A stretch of DNA of 64,000 bases from Myxococcota bacterium (GTDB taxonomy: Bacteria; Myxococcota_A; Bradymonadia; UBA7976; UBA1532): contig CAUJDF010000058.1 of assembly GCA_963169045.1 (NCBI GenBank), positions 124,001-188,000 on the forward strand. The letters are read 5' to 3'. The notes beneath the pieces were generated by a model that was not told where the DNA came from, ran no database searches, and saw only the letters and a program-made list of their open reading frames with translations. This document shows positions 47,919-55,682 of the stretch, piece by piece. The position numbers were made by a program, and so were the translations under genes. The first letter of the stretch is position 1, and every line of letters begins with the position of its first letter.

Positions 47919-48785
47919 TCAAGAAAGGCCGGCGTGACGCAGAAAGCCCTGTCTCGGCGCGGGCAGGCGCTCCCCCCGCGCGACGGCGGCCACGATGCGC
48001 GCGAGCTGCTCGGCCCCGTCGGTGAGCGCCGCGGGTCCCGGCTGCAGGATGTCCACGCTCCGGACCTCGTAGATCTGGTCGTCGCGCACCGCCGGCGTCG
48101 CGTCCCACCCCGGACGACCGACGATCGTCCGCCGCACCGCCTTCTTGCCGCACCAGCTCGCGACGATCACCTCGGGATCGCGCGGCGGCACCGCGTCGGG
48201 GGCGATGATGCGGCCGACCGCGCCCTGGGCCGCTCGCGTCTCGGGGAAGAGCGGATCGCCGCCGACGAGCTCGACGAGCTCCGAGACCCAGCGGATGCCC
48301 GAGATCAACGGATCCGGCCACTCCTCGAAGAACACGCGTGGCCGCCGGACCGGCGCGGCGTCGGCGAGGCGGTCGAGGTTCGCCGTGAGCGCCAGCGCCA
48401 GGCGATCGCCCTCGTCATGACGCCCGACGAGGCCCGCAACCGTACGGATCGATTGCAGAATCTCGGCGACGGAGCGCTGGTTGAACAGGTGGACGGCGAC
48501 GCCGCGGCGCGCGAGCTCGGCGGCGAGGTCGGCCTGGAGGTCGGAGAAGCCGAGCACCAGGTCGGGCCGCAGCTCGAGGATGCGGTCGAAGTCGGCGTCG
48601 AGGAAGGTGCTGACCTTTGGCTTCTGGCGGGCCGCCGGCGGGCGCATGGTGAAGCCGGAGACGCCGACGACGAGGTCGCCCGCGCCGATGCGGTACAGGG
48701 TCTCGGTGGTCTCCTCGGTGAGGCAGACCACGCGCCGCGGGTGGGGGGGCGCGGCGGCGAGCAGCGCTTCGAGTCGCGCGTTCAT
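47919..48785 (-). CDS. BtuF-like cobalamin-binding-fold protein without signal peptide
   Basis: A 288-aa homologue of class III periplasmic binding proteins (RVVCLTEETTETLYRIGAGDL, FSDLQADLAAELARRG, VFFEEWPDPLISG and WVSELVELVGGDPLF). The start ATG is close after the tRNA-Ala terminator and no upstream frame could supply a signal peptide, so the product should stay in the cytoplasm. Such cytoplasmic BtuF relatives occur elsewhere. Ligand unconfirmed. Confidence 0.88.
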   Translation of the reverse strand: MNARLEALLAAAPPHPRRVVCLTEETTETLYRIGAGDLVVGVSGFTMRPPAARQKPKVSTFLDADFDRILELRPDLVLGFSDLQADLAAELARRGVAVHLFNQRSVAEILQSIRTVAGLVGRHDEGDRLALALTANLDRLADAAPVRRPRVFFEEWPDPLISGIRWVSELVELVGGDPLFPETRAAQGAVGRIIAPDAVPPRDPEVIVASWCGKKAVRRTIVGRPGWDATPAVRDDQIYEVRSVDILQPGPAALTDGAEQLARIVAAVARGERLPAPRQGFLRHAGLS

Positions 48786-48797
48786 GGGCAGAAAAAG

Positions 48798-48827
48798 AAA
48801 AGGCCGGTCCCGCGAGACCGGCCTTTT
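48798..48827 (-). terminator. Rho-independent terminator after tRNA-Ala
   Basis: Perfect 12-bp stem AAAAGGCCGGTC (48798-48809) with GACCGGCCTTTT (48816-48827), loop CCGCGA, seven bases past the tRNA 3' end on the minus strand. Symmetric, so it can also work on the plus strand. Confidence 0.92.
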
Positions 48828-48833
48828 GTGCGG

Positions 48834-48906
48834 TGGAGCTGAGGGGGATCGAACCCCTGACCTCTAGAGTGCGATTCTAGCGCTCTCCCAGCTGAGCTAC
48901 AGCCCC
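48834..48906 (-). tRNA. tRNA-Ala (anticodon CGC)
   Basis: A 73-nt cloverleaf: acceptor GGGGCTG/CAGCTCC, D-arm AGCTCAGCTGGGAGAGC, anticodon arm CTAGA-ATCGCAC-TCTAG with anticodon CGC, T-arm AGGGG-TTCGATC-CCCCT. The start GGGGCTGTAGCTCAG is typical of tRNA-Ala. CCA is not encoded. Confidence 0.96.
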
Positions 48907-48975
48907 GCAAGGTGGGCGAGATAGTAGGGACGAGATCGGAAATGAGCAAGGAAAATATGGAATTGGCCGTCTAGA

Positions 48976-50097
48976 ATGCCCGGCGGCATGACCCGAAAGA
49001 CTCGACTCGCCCTGCTCGTGGCGGCGCTGCCGCCCGCCTCAGCCGCGGCCTGGGCGCTCGCACACCCGGCGCACGCGGCGAGCGGCTGGGGCCTCGCCGC
49101 GAAGCTCGCCGGCGTCGCGGGCCTCGCGTTCCTCTTCTACGGGCTCGGCTGGTTCGGCCTGTTGCCGCGCTTCCTCGCCCGCCGCCTGACCTCGCTCGTC
49201 ATCGTCCTCGTCGGCGCCAGCACGCTCGTCTTCGGGGCGCTGCGGCTCGCCCCCGGCGACCCGGTCGACGCGATCCTCGGAGAGCAGGCCCAGCCCGAGG
49301 ACCGCGCCCGCGTGCGCAAAGCGCTCTGCCTCGACGAGCCCCTGCTCGTCCAATACAACGACTGCTTCTGGGACGAGGTCCTCGACGGCTCGCTCGGCAA
49401 GACCTTCGACGTCACGCCGCGCCCCGTGGTCGAGCTCATCGCCGACAACTTTCCGGCGACGATCGAGCTGGCGATCGCCGGCATGCTCGTGGCGCTGCTC
49501 GTCTCGCTGCCGCTGGGCATCGCCGCCGCGCTGCGGCACGCGACCTGGGTCGACCACCTCTCGACGGCGTTCGCGCTCGCGGGCATCGCCATTCCGGCGT
49601 TCTGGCTCGGGCCGATGCTGCTGCTGGCCTTCACCGTCGGTCTGAGCTGGCTGCCGACGCCGGGGGAGACGGACAGGCCGCTCGCGGCGCTGCTGCTGCC
49701 GGCGATCACCCTCGGCACCGCGCTCGCCGCCAAGCTGACCCGCATGGTGCGCAGCAGCCTGCTCGAGGTGCTCGGCGACGAGTACGTCGTCACGGCCCGC
49801 GCCAAGGGCCTGCCGGAGCGCGTCATCCTCCTGAAACACGTGCTGCGCAACGCGCTGATCCCGGTGGTGACCGTGATGGGCATCCAGTTCGGCGCGCTGC
49901 TGACCGGTGCGATCGTCACCGAGAAGGTCTTCGCGCGCTCCGGGCTCGGCACGCTGCTGCTCGAGGCGATCCAGCAGCGCAACTATCCGGTGGTGCAGGG
50001 GACGGTGCTGCTCATCGCCGCGCTCTATGTGACCGTGAACCTGATGACGGATGTGACGTACGCGGTCATCGACCCCCGCGTGAGGCTCGACCGATGA
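48976..50097 (+). CDS. Oligopeptide ABC transporter permease (OppB/DppB type)
   Basis: A 373-aa inner-membrane permease. An extra N-terminal hydrophobic part (residues 10-65) precedes the usual OppB-like block starting RRLTSLVIVLVGASTLVF; the GDPVDAILGEQAQPEDRARV loop and the EAA-like TARAKGLPERVILLKHVLRN motif (about 275) are typical. It pairs with the next gene, whose ATG overlaps its stop. A second ATG at 48988 is an equally possible start; neither has a clear ribosome site. Confidence 0.93.
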   Translation: MPGGMTRKTRLALLVAALPPASAAAWALAHPAHAASGWGLAAKLAGVAGLAFLFYGLGWFGLLPRFLARRLTSLVIVLVGASTLVFGALRLAPGDPVDAILGEQAQPEDRARVRKALCLDEPLLVQYNDCFWDEVLDGSLGKTFDVTPRPVVELIADNFPATIELAIAGMLVALLVSLPLGIAAALRHATWVDHLSTAFALAGIAIPAFWLGPMLLLAFTVGLSWLPTPGETDRPLAALLLPAITLGTALAAKLTRMVRSSLLEVLGDEYVVTARAKGLPERVILLKHVLRNALIPVVTVMGIQFGALLTGAIVTEKVFARSGLGTLLLEAIQQRNYPVVQGTVLLIAALYVTVNLMTDVTYAVIDPRVRLDR

Positions 50098-50897
50098 ACG
50101 CGCGCACGTGGGTGGGGCTGGCGGGGGTCGTTCTCCTCCTCGGCTGCGCGATCCTGGCGCCTTGGATCGCGCCGTACCCGCCCGAACAGGTGAACCTGCT
50201 GCGCGAGCTGGCGCCTCCGGGCGGCGGGCACTGGCTCGGCACCGACGAGAACGGGGCGGACCTGCTGAGCCAGATCCTGTACGGCGCCCGCGTGGCGGCG
50301 GTCGTCGGGCTCGGCACGGTGCTGCTGTGCGCCGTCGTCGGCACCGCGGTGGGCAGCGTGAGCGGCTACTTCGGCGGCGCGGTCGACGAGGCGCTCATGC
50401 GCGTCATCGACGTGCTCATGGCCTTCCCCGGCATCTTGCTCGCGATCCTGCTCATCGCGCTCACCCGCAGCCCGTCCGTGACGGCGGTGGTCTTCGCGCT
50501 CAGCGTGACGGGCTGGGCCGGCTACGCACGGCTCGTGCGCGGCCAGATCCTGTCGCTCCGGGAGCGCCCGTTCGTCGTCGCCGCGCGTGCGATGGGCGCG
50601 CCGGCGTGGTGGATCATCGTGAGACACCTCGTGCCGAACGTGATGGCGCCGGTGATCGTGCAGGCGACCTTCGGGATGGCCGCCGCGATCCTGGCGGAGG
50701 CGGGGCTCTCGTTCCTCGGTCTCGGCCCCGACGGCGTGCCGTCGTGGGGCGCCCTGCTCGACCAGGGGGCCCGCTACTTCCTCGTCTCGCCGCACCTGGC
50801 GCTGTATCCCGGCCTGGCGATCGCGCTGTCGGTCCTCGCGATCAACCTGCTCGGAGACGCGCTGCGAGACGCCTGGGATCCCCGCGCCGAGCATTGA
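50094..50897 (+). CDS. Oligopeptide ABC transporter permease (OppC/DppC type)
   Basis: A 267-aa permease, five or six membrane segments, with HWLGTDENGADLLSQILYGA near the N-terminus and the EAA-like AARAMGAPAWWIIVRHLVPN (about 165). Its ATG overlaps the stop of the OppB-like gene (ATGA), so the two are coupled. The binding protein and ATPases that would complete the importer are 2-9 kb downstream. Confidence 0.94.
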   Translation: MNARTWVGLAGVVLLLGCAILAPWIAPYPPEQVNLLRELAPPGGGHWLGTDENGADLLSQILYGARVAAVVGLGTVLLCAVVGTAVGSVSGYFGGAVDEALMRVIDVLMAFPGILLAILLIALTRSPSVTAVVFALSVTGWAGYARLVRGQILSLRERPFVVAARAMGAPAWWIIVRHLVPNVMAPVIVQATFGMAAAILAEAGLSFLGLGPDGVPSWGALLDQGARYFLVSPHLALYPGLAIALSVLAINLLGDALRDAWDPRAEH

Positions 50898-50995
50898 TCC
50901 ACCGGAGTTCGGGGTTTCCCCGACCACGGCCGGACCTTGTCACGCTGCGACGTTCCTGTTAGGTTCCGCTGCTCTTCAGGCGAGGCACGCGAAGA

Positions 50996-52090
50996 ATGGC
51001 GGACCTCCGCACCCTCAAGCGCCGCATCGGCCAGCGCATGATCTTCGGGTTCACCGGGCAACGCGTCCCGAGCGACCTCATTCGCCTGGACGAAGAGTGG
51101 GGCCTGGGCGGCGTCGTCCTCCACAAGCGCAACCTGAAGAACTTCGAGCAGGTGATGGACGTCACCGAGCAGATCTGGGCGCTCGGCGGCGGCGTGCCTC
51201 CCTTCATCGGGGTCGACCAGGAGGGCGGCACCGTCCACCGGCTGCCCAAGCCTTTCACGACCTTCCCCGACATGGCCCAGCTCGGGATGGTCGACTCGGT
51301 GTCGCTGGCGTACGAGGTCGGCGCGGTGATCGGCCGCGAGCTGACCGCCGCCGGCTTCAACCTCGACTTCGCACCGATGCTCGACGTGCACACGCGGCCC
51401 GAGAACACGGCGATCGCGCGGCGCGCCATCTCCTCCGATCCGAACCGCGTCGCGTCGTTGGGGCGCGCGATCATCCGCGGCCTGCACGACAACGCCGTGG
51501 TCGCCTGCGCCAAGCACTTCCCGGGACATGGCGACACCGCCGCCGATTCGCTCGCGACGCTGCCGACGTGCGACCTCTCGCCCGAGCGCATGCGGGCCAC
51601 CGAGCTCGTGCCGTTCGTCCAGAACTTCAACCAGTCGCCCTACCTCGACCTGCTGCTCACGGCCCACATCAAGTACCCGCGGCTCGATCCGAAGCACCCG
51701 GCCACGCTGTCGCACGCCATCCTGCAGGACGTCCTGCGCGCCGAGCTCGGCTACAAGGGCCTGGTCGTCGCGAGCGACCTCGAGGCGAAGTCGATCCTCG
51801 ACCATGTCTCCTTCGAGGACGCGGTGATGCTCGCCCTCGAGGCGGGCGTCGACATCTTCATCGTCGGCAACGACCGCGACCGGCAGGTGAAGGCGATGGA
51901 GCTGTTGCTCCACGAGGCCGAGAAGGGCAGCTATCCCAAGCACCTCTGGGACCGCACGTACACGCGCGTCCGCGACCTCAAGGCGCGCCACTTCCGCGTG
52001 GTGCGCACGATCGACCGCACTCACGCGCGCGAGGTCGTCGGCAACCGCGAGCACCAGCGCATCTCGCGCCGGCTCCGCGACGGCAAGTAG
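50996..52090 (+). CDS. NagZ-like GH3 family protein lacking the catalytic His
   Basis: A 364-aa cytoplasmic protein with the GH3 NagZ fold: PPFIGVDQEGGTVHRL, GFNLDFAPMLDV and KHFPGHGDT (about 173). NagZ cuts GlcNAc from anhydro-muropeptides during wall recycling. In active enzymes the KHFPGHGDT loop continues to an Asp-Ser-His used as acid/base; here it reads AADSLATLP, so the His is Leu. The nucleophile region reads VVASDLEAKSI, with an Asp but one residue shorter than the usual TDxLxMxA. The protein may be a divergent or inactive hydrolase, or a binding protein. Context with peptide transport and DacB supports a wall role. Confidence 0.88.
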   Translation: MADLRTLKRRIGQRMIFGFTGQRVPSDLIRLDEEWGLGGVVLHKRNLKNFEQVMDVTEQIWALGGGVPPFIGVDQEGGTVHRLPKPFTTFPDMAQLGMVDSVSLAYEVGAVIGRELTAAGFNLDFAPMLDVHTRPENTAIARRAISSDPNRVASLGRAIIRGLHDNAVVACAKHFPGHGDTAADSLATLPTCDLSPERMRATELVPFVQNFNQSPYLDLLLTAHIKYPRLDPKHPATLSHAILQDVLRAELGYKGLVVASDLEAKSILDHVSFEDAVMLALEAGVDIFIVGNDRDRQVKAMELLLHEAEKGSYPKHLWDRTYTRVRDLKARHFRVVRTIDRTHAREVVGNREHQRISRRLRDGK

Positions 52091-52636
52091 TCACTGCGCC
52101 CGCAGCGCCTCGATGGCGCTCGCGAGGTGCTCCTCGATCTGCGCCACGGTGCGACCGCCGATGCCCACGAACACCTCGCGCACCGTCCCGTCCGGGCCGA
52201 CGAGCACCGTCGTCGGCAGCGACTTCACGCTGTAGGCCCGCGAAATTTCTCCGGAATCGACAACAACGGGGAAATCGTACTTCCCGCGCTGCAGGAACTT
52301 CTTCAGGTCCTCGTCGGCGCTGCTGCCGTCGTTCACCGTCAAGACGAGCACGCCCGCGTCGTTCGCGTAGCGGCGGTGGAGCTTCTGCAGCGCCGGCAGG
52401 CTCTTGACGCAGGGCGGGCACCACGTCGCCCAGAAGTCGATGAGCACCACACGGCCCGCCGCGTCGGCCAGGCGGAACGGCTCGTCGGCGCCGAGCAGGC
52501 GCGCCTCGAACGTCGGCGCAGGATTGCCGGTGCGCGGACCGCTCGCCGGCGCCGAGAAGTGCATGTAGAGGATCACGCCTGCGGCGATGACCGCCAGCGC
52601 GCGCAGGATCTTGGGCAGCCAGCTCGGCAGCTTCAT
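52091..52636 (-). CDS. TlpA-like membrane-anchored thioredoxin
   Basis: A 181-aa protein with an N-terminal membrane anchor (about residues 8-26) and a TlpA/ResA-type thioredoxin domain facing the periplasm. Active site WCPPC in FWATWCPPCVKSLPAL (about residue 73) and cis-Pro in SLPTTVLVGPDG are intact. It probably reduces disulfides outside the inner membrane. Its ATG (52636) overlaps the stop of the binding-protein gene upstream in ATGA, so it belongs to that transcript. It converges directly on the NagZ-like gene. Confidence 0.93.
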   Translation of the reverse strand: MKLPSWLPKILRALAVIAAGVILYMHFSAPASGPRTGNPAPTFEARLLGADEPFRLADAAGRVVLIDFWATWCPPCVKSLPALQKLHRRYANDAGVLVLTVNDGSSADEDLKKFLQRGKYDFPVVVDSGEISRAYSVKSLPTTVLVGPDGTVREVFVGIGGRTVAQIEEHLASAIEALRAQ

Positions 52637-54213
52637 TTCCAGCCCGCCTCCCAGAGGCCGTAGAGGCTCGCGTCCGGCAACAGTCGGAAGCCTTCCAGCC
52701 CGGCGCGCCGCACGACGACCACGTCCTCGTGCCAGAGGCTCACGTAGGGCAGCGCGTCGGCCACGAGCGCCTGGAGACGGTCATAGGCGCTCCTGCGGCC
52801 CGCGCGGTCGGGCGCAGTGCGCCCCGCCTCGATGAGCGCGTCGGCCTCGGGGTCGAAGAACGCACCGCGGTTGCCGCCCCGGTTGGGCTCCGCCGCCGTC
52901 GGGATGCGCTCGCTCGAGAAGACCCAGTTGTAGAAGTGCGGCTCGCTCGGATCGGGCCACTGCAGGGTCGCGATCTGGAAGTTGCCCGCCTTCAGGTCGG
53001 AGAGGAGCGTGCCGAGCTCGAACGCGCGCACGTCGACCTCGATGCCGACCGCGCGCAGGTCGTCGGCGATGAGGCGCGCCAGGTTGCGTCGGAACTTGTC
53101 GGTGCTGACGAGGTAGGTCAGCCGGAAGCGCGGCGCCGGGCCCTCGGGATCGGGGAGGCCCGCCTCGTCGAGCAGCGCCCGGGCGCGCGCCGGGTCGTGG
53201 GCGTAGGTCGCGACGTCCGGGTTGTAGGCCCAGTGGCCCTCGGGGAGCATCCCGCGGGCGGCACGCGCCACCCCGCGGAACTTGTGCTCGAGCAGGCGCT
53301 CGCGGTCGATGGCGTGGGCGATGGCGCGGCGGACGCGCACGTCCTTCAGCGCGGGGTCACGCAGGTTGAACGTGAGGTATGCGTAGGCGACCCCCGGCAC
53401 GGTGTCGACCGCGAGCCCCTCGCGCTCGCGCATCGCGTCGGCGAGCACCGGGCTGACCGAGTTCTGGACGACGTCCGCGGAGCCGCCGAGCAGCGCGAGC
53501 AGGCGCGTGTTCTGGTCGCGGATGGTGCGGAAGACGAGGTAGGGCGTGCGCGGCCGTCCCCGGTGGTAGCCGTCGAAGCGCTTCAGCACGACCTCGCGCT
53601 CGCCTTCGCGCGCGTGGAACGCGTAGGGCCCAGCGCCGATGGGGGGGCCGACGAGGTGGCCGTCCGGTCCGATGGCTCGGGCCGGCAGGATCGGCAGCGA
53701 CAGGTCGGAGAGGAACGGCGCGTGCGGACCGTCGAGCACGATGCGCACGCGGCGTTCGTCGAGGGCCTCGACGGTCTCCACGCGGGTGTACATCGAGCGC
53801 AGCGGGCTGCCGAGCCGCGGATCGCGCACGCTGGCATACGTGGCGACGACGTCGGCGGCGGTCACGGGCGTCCCGTCGTGGAACCGCGCGTCCGCCCGCA
53901 GCGTGATCTCGTAGGTGGCCGGCGTCGGCTGGTCGATGCGCTCGGCGAGCGCCGGCCGCGGCTCGAGCGACTCGTCGTGGATGTCGACGAGCCCCTCGAA
54001 CATGAGCTGGAGCACCTTGTAAGGCCAGGCGCGGGTGTTGAGCCGCGGGTCGAGCGGCCCCTGGATGGGCTCGGGGAAGAGCACCACGATCCGCTCGTTC
54101 CGCGGGAGATCGGCGGAGGGCGGCGCCGCGTGGCAGCCGGCGAGCCACAGGAGCAGCAGGAGGGGGACCCCGCCTTTTCTCCTTTTGCGTTCCCGTGTTA
54201 CAGCACTGGACAT
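52633..54213 (-). CDS. Oligopeptide-binding lipoprotein (SBP_bac_5 family)
   Basis: A 526-aa substrate-binding lipoprotein (Cys27 in LWLAGC). The SBP_bac_5 pattern is clear: LDPRLNTRAWPYKVLQLMFEGLV, RFHDGTPVTAADVV, VRRAIAHAIDRERL and the C-terminal DALPYVSLWHED. It would feed peptides to the OppBC/DppDF-type importer encoded nearby. The ATG at 54213 is the only start giving a full signal. That start codon overlaps, on the opposite strand, the dacB start. Confidence 0.93.
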   Translation of the reverse strand: MSSAVTRERKRRKGGVPLLLLLWLAGCHAAPPSADLPRNERIVVLFPEPIQGPLDPRLNTRAWPYKVLQLMFEGLVDIHDESLEPRPALAERIDQPTPATYEITLRADARFHDGTPVTAADVVATYASVRDPRLGSPLRSMYTRVETVEALDERRVRIVLDGPHAPFLSDLSLPILPARAIGPDGHLVGPPIGAGPYAFHAREGEREVVLKRFDGYHRGRPRTPYLVFRTIRDQNTRLLALLGGSADVVQNSVSPVLADAMREREGLAVDTVPGVAYAYLTFNLRDPALKDVRVRRAIAHAIDRERLLEHKFRGVARAARGMLPEGHWAYNPDVATYAHDPARARALLDEAGLPDPEGPAPRFRLTYLVSTDKFRRNLARLIADDLRAVGIEVDVRAFELGTLLSDLKAGNFQIATLQWPDPSEPHFYNWVFSSERIPTAAEPNRGGNRGAFFDPEADALIEAGRTAPDRAGRRSAYDRLQALVADALPYVSLWHEDVVVVRRAGLEGFRLLPDASLYGLWEAGWK

Positions 54214-55675
54214 GCTGCGCGCCCTCACCGTTCTCTCTCTGCTCTGCCTGTCGAACTTCGCGCTCGCCGACGTTCCGACGCCGGCCCCGCTCGCGACCGG
54301 CGATCCGACGCTCGTGCGTACCATGAGCGCGCTGCTTGAGAAACCCGCCCTCCGCGGGGCGAAGCTCGGCCTGCTCGTGGCGCCGCTCGGCGAAGGCCCA
54401 CCGGTGTTCGCGCTGAACACCGACGAGCTGCTGCACCCGGCCTCCAACACGAAGCTGTTCACGGTGGCCGCCGCCCTCGACCGCCTCGGGCCCGCGTACC
54501 AGTGGACGACCGATCTCGTCGCCGGGGAGCTGAAGGACGGCGAGGCCGACCGGTTGTACCTCATCGGCGGAGGCGATCCGCGCCTCGTCATCGAGCAGCT
54601 CTGGGAGATGGTCGAGACGGCGCGCTACGAGGCGGGCCTCACCCGCGTGAAGGGCGACCTCGTCGTCGACGACGCGTTCTTCACGCCGGATCGCCTCGCG
54701 CCCGGCTTCGCCGAGAAGTCGACCGACAGCGCCTACCGCGCCGCGACCGACGCCGTGAGCCTCAACTTCAACACGCTCCAGATCTACGTCCGGCCTGCGG
54801 CGGAGGTCGGTCAACCGCCGGTGGTCACCGTGCGCCCGGACGTCGGTTATGCCGACGTCGTCGTCGAAGCCACGACGGTCGCCAAGGGCAAGCCGCGCAT
54901 CAGCGTGTCGGCCCGCCCCGCCGGCGAGCGCACCCGCATCACCGTCTCGGGCCGGCTCCCCCTGGACCACGCGGGGATCAGCACGCGCCGTCGCCTCGAC
55001 AATCCGCCCCTGTTCACCGCGCTCGTCCTGCGGGACCTGCTGCGCCGCGCGAAGATCGAGCTGGGCGGCGAGATCAAGTTCGAGAAGGCGCCCGACAAGC
55101 GGGTGCTGCTCGCGCGGCGCGAGTCGGCGTCGCTGGCGAGCGTCATCGCCGACGTCAACAAGCTCTCGAACAACTTCATGGCGGAGACGGTGCTGCGGAC
55201 GCTCGGCGCGGTGAAGCGCGGCCGCGGCGGCTGGGCCGAGGGCGTCGCCGAGGTGCGCGACTTCCTCGAGACCGAGGTCGGGCTCGCCGGCTTCCGTTAT
55301 GCCAATGGTTCCGGGCTCTTCGCCGACACTGCCTTCTCGGCGGCGCAGACGGTGAAGCTGCTGCGCTACATGGCGCAGCGCAGACCGGCGCTGCCCGAGT
55401 TCGCCGCGTCGCTGGCCATCGCCGGCGCCGACGGGACGCTCCAGAACCGGCAGCGCGAGGTGGAGGCGGGCGTGATCCGGGCGAAGACCGGCACCCTCGA
55501 CGGCGTGATCTGCCTCTCCGGCTACACCTACTTCGCCGACGGCTCGCCGGCGGTCTTCAGCTTCCTGATGAACGACCTGAAGGCGGCGGCGTGGGACGTC
55601 TGGCAGATCCAGGACGCCCTGCTCGAGGCCATCCAGAAGCACACGCCCGAGCACGACGCGCGCGCTGCGCGCTGA
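54212..55675 (+). CDS. dacB: D-alanyl-D-alanine carboxypeptidase/endopeptidase (PBP4 type)
   Basis: A 487-aa exported serine peptidase: signal peptide (about residues 1-19, ending NFALAD), then the three penicillin-binding motifs S-x-x-K in ASNTKL (about 78), S-x-N in KLSNNFM (about 319) and K-T-G in RAKTGTLDG (about 425). It trims or cuts peptidoglycan cross-links. The ATG at 54212 shares the palindrome CATG with the divergent binding-protein start. Confidence 0.95.
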   Translation: MLRALTVLSLLCLSNFALADVPTPAPLATGDPTLVRTMSALLEKPALRGAKLGLLVAPLGEGPPVFALNTDELLHPASNTKLFTVAAALDRLGPAYQWTTDLVAGELKDGEADRLYLIGGGDPRLVIEQLWEMVETARYEAGLTRVKGDLVVDDAFFTPDRLAPGFAEKSTDSAYRAATDAVSLNFNTLQIYVRPAAEVGQPPVVTVRPDVGYADVVVEATTVAKGKPRISVSARPAGERTRITVSGRLPLDHAGISTRRRLDNPPLFTALVLRDLLRRAKIELGGEIKFEKAPDKRVLLARRESASLASVIADVNKLSNNFMAETVLRTLGAVKRGRGGWAEGVAEVRDFLETEVGLAGFRYANGSGLFADTAFSAAQTVKLLRYMAQRRPALPEFAASLAIAGADGTLQNRQREVEAGVIRAKTGTLDGVICLSGYTYFADGSPAVFSFLMNDLKAAAWDVWQIQDALLEAIQKHTPEHDARAAR

Positions 55676-55682
55676 ACGGCGT

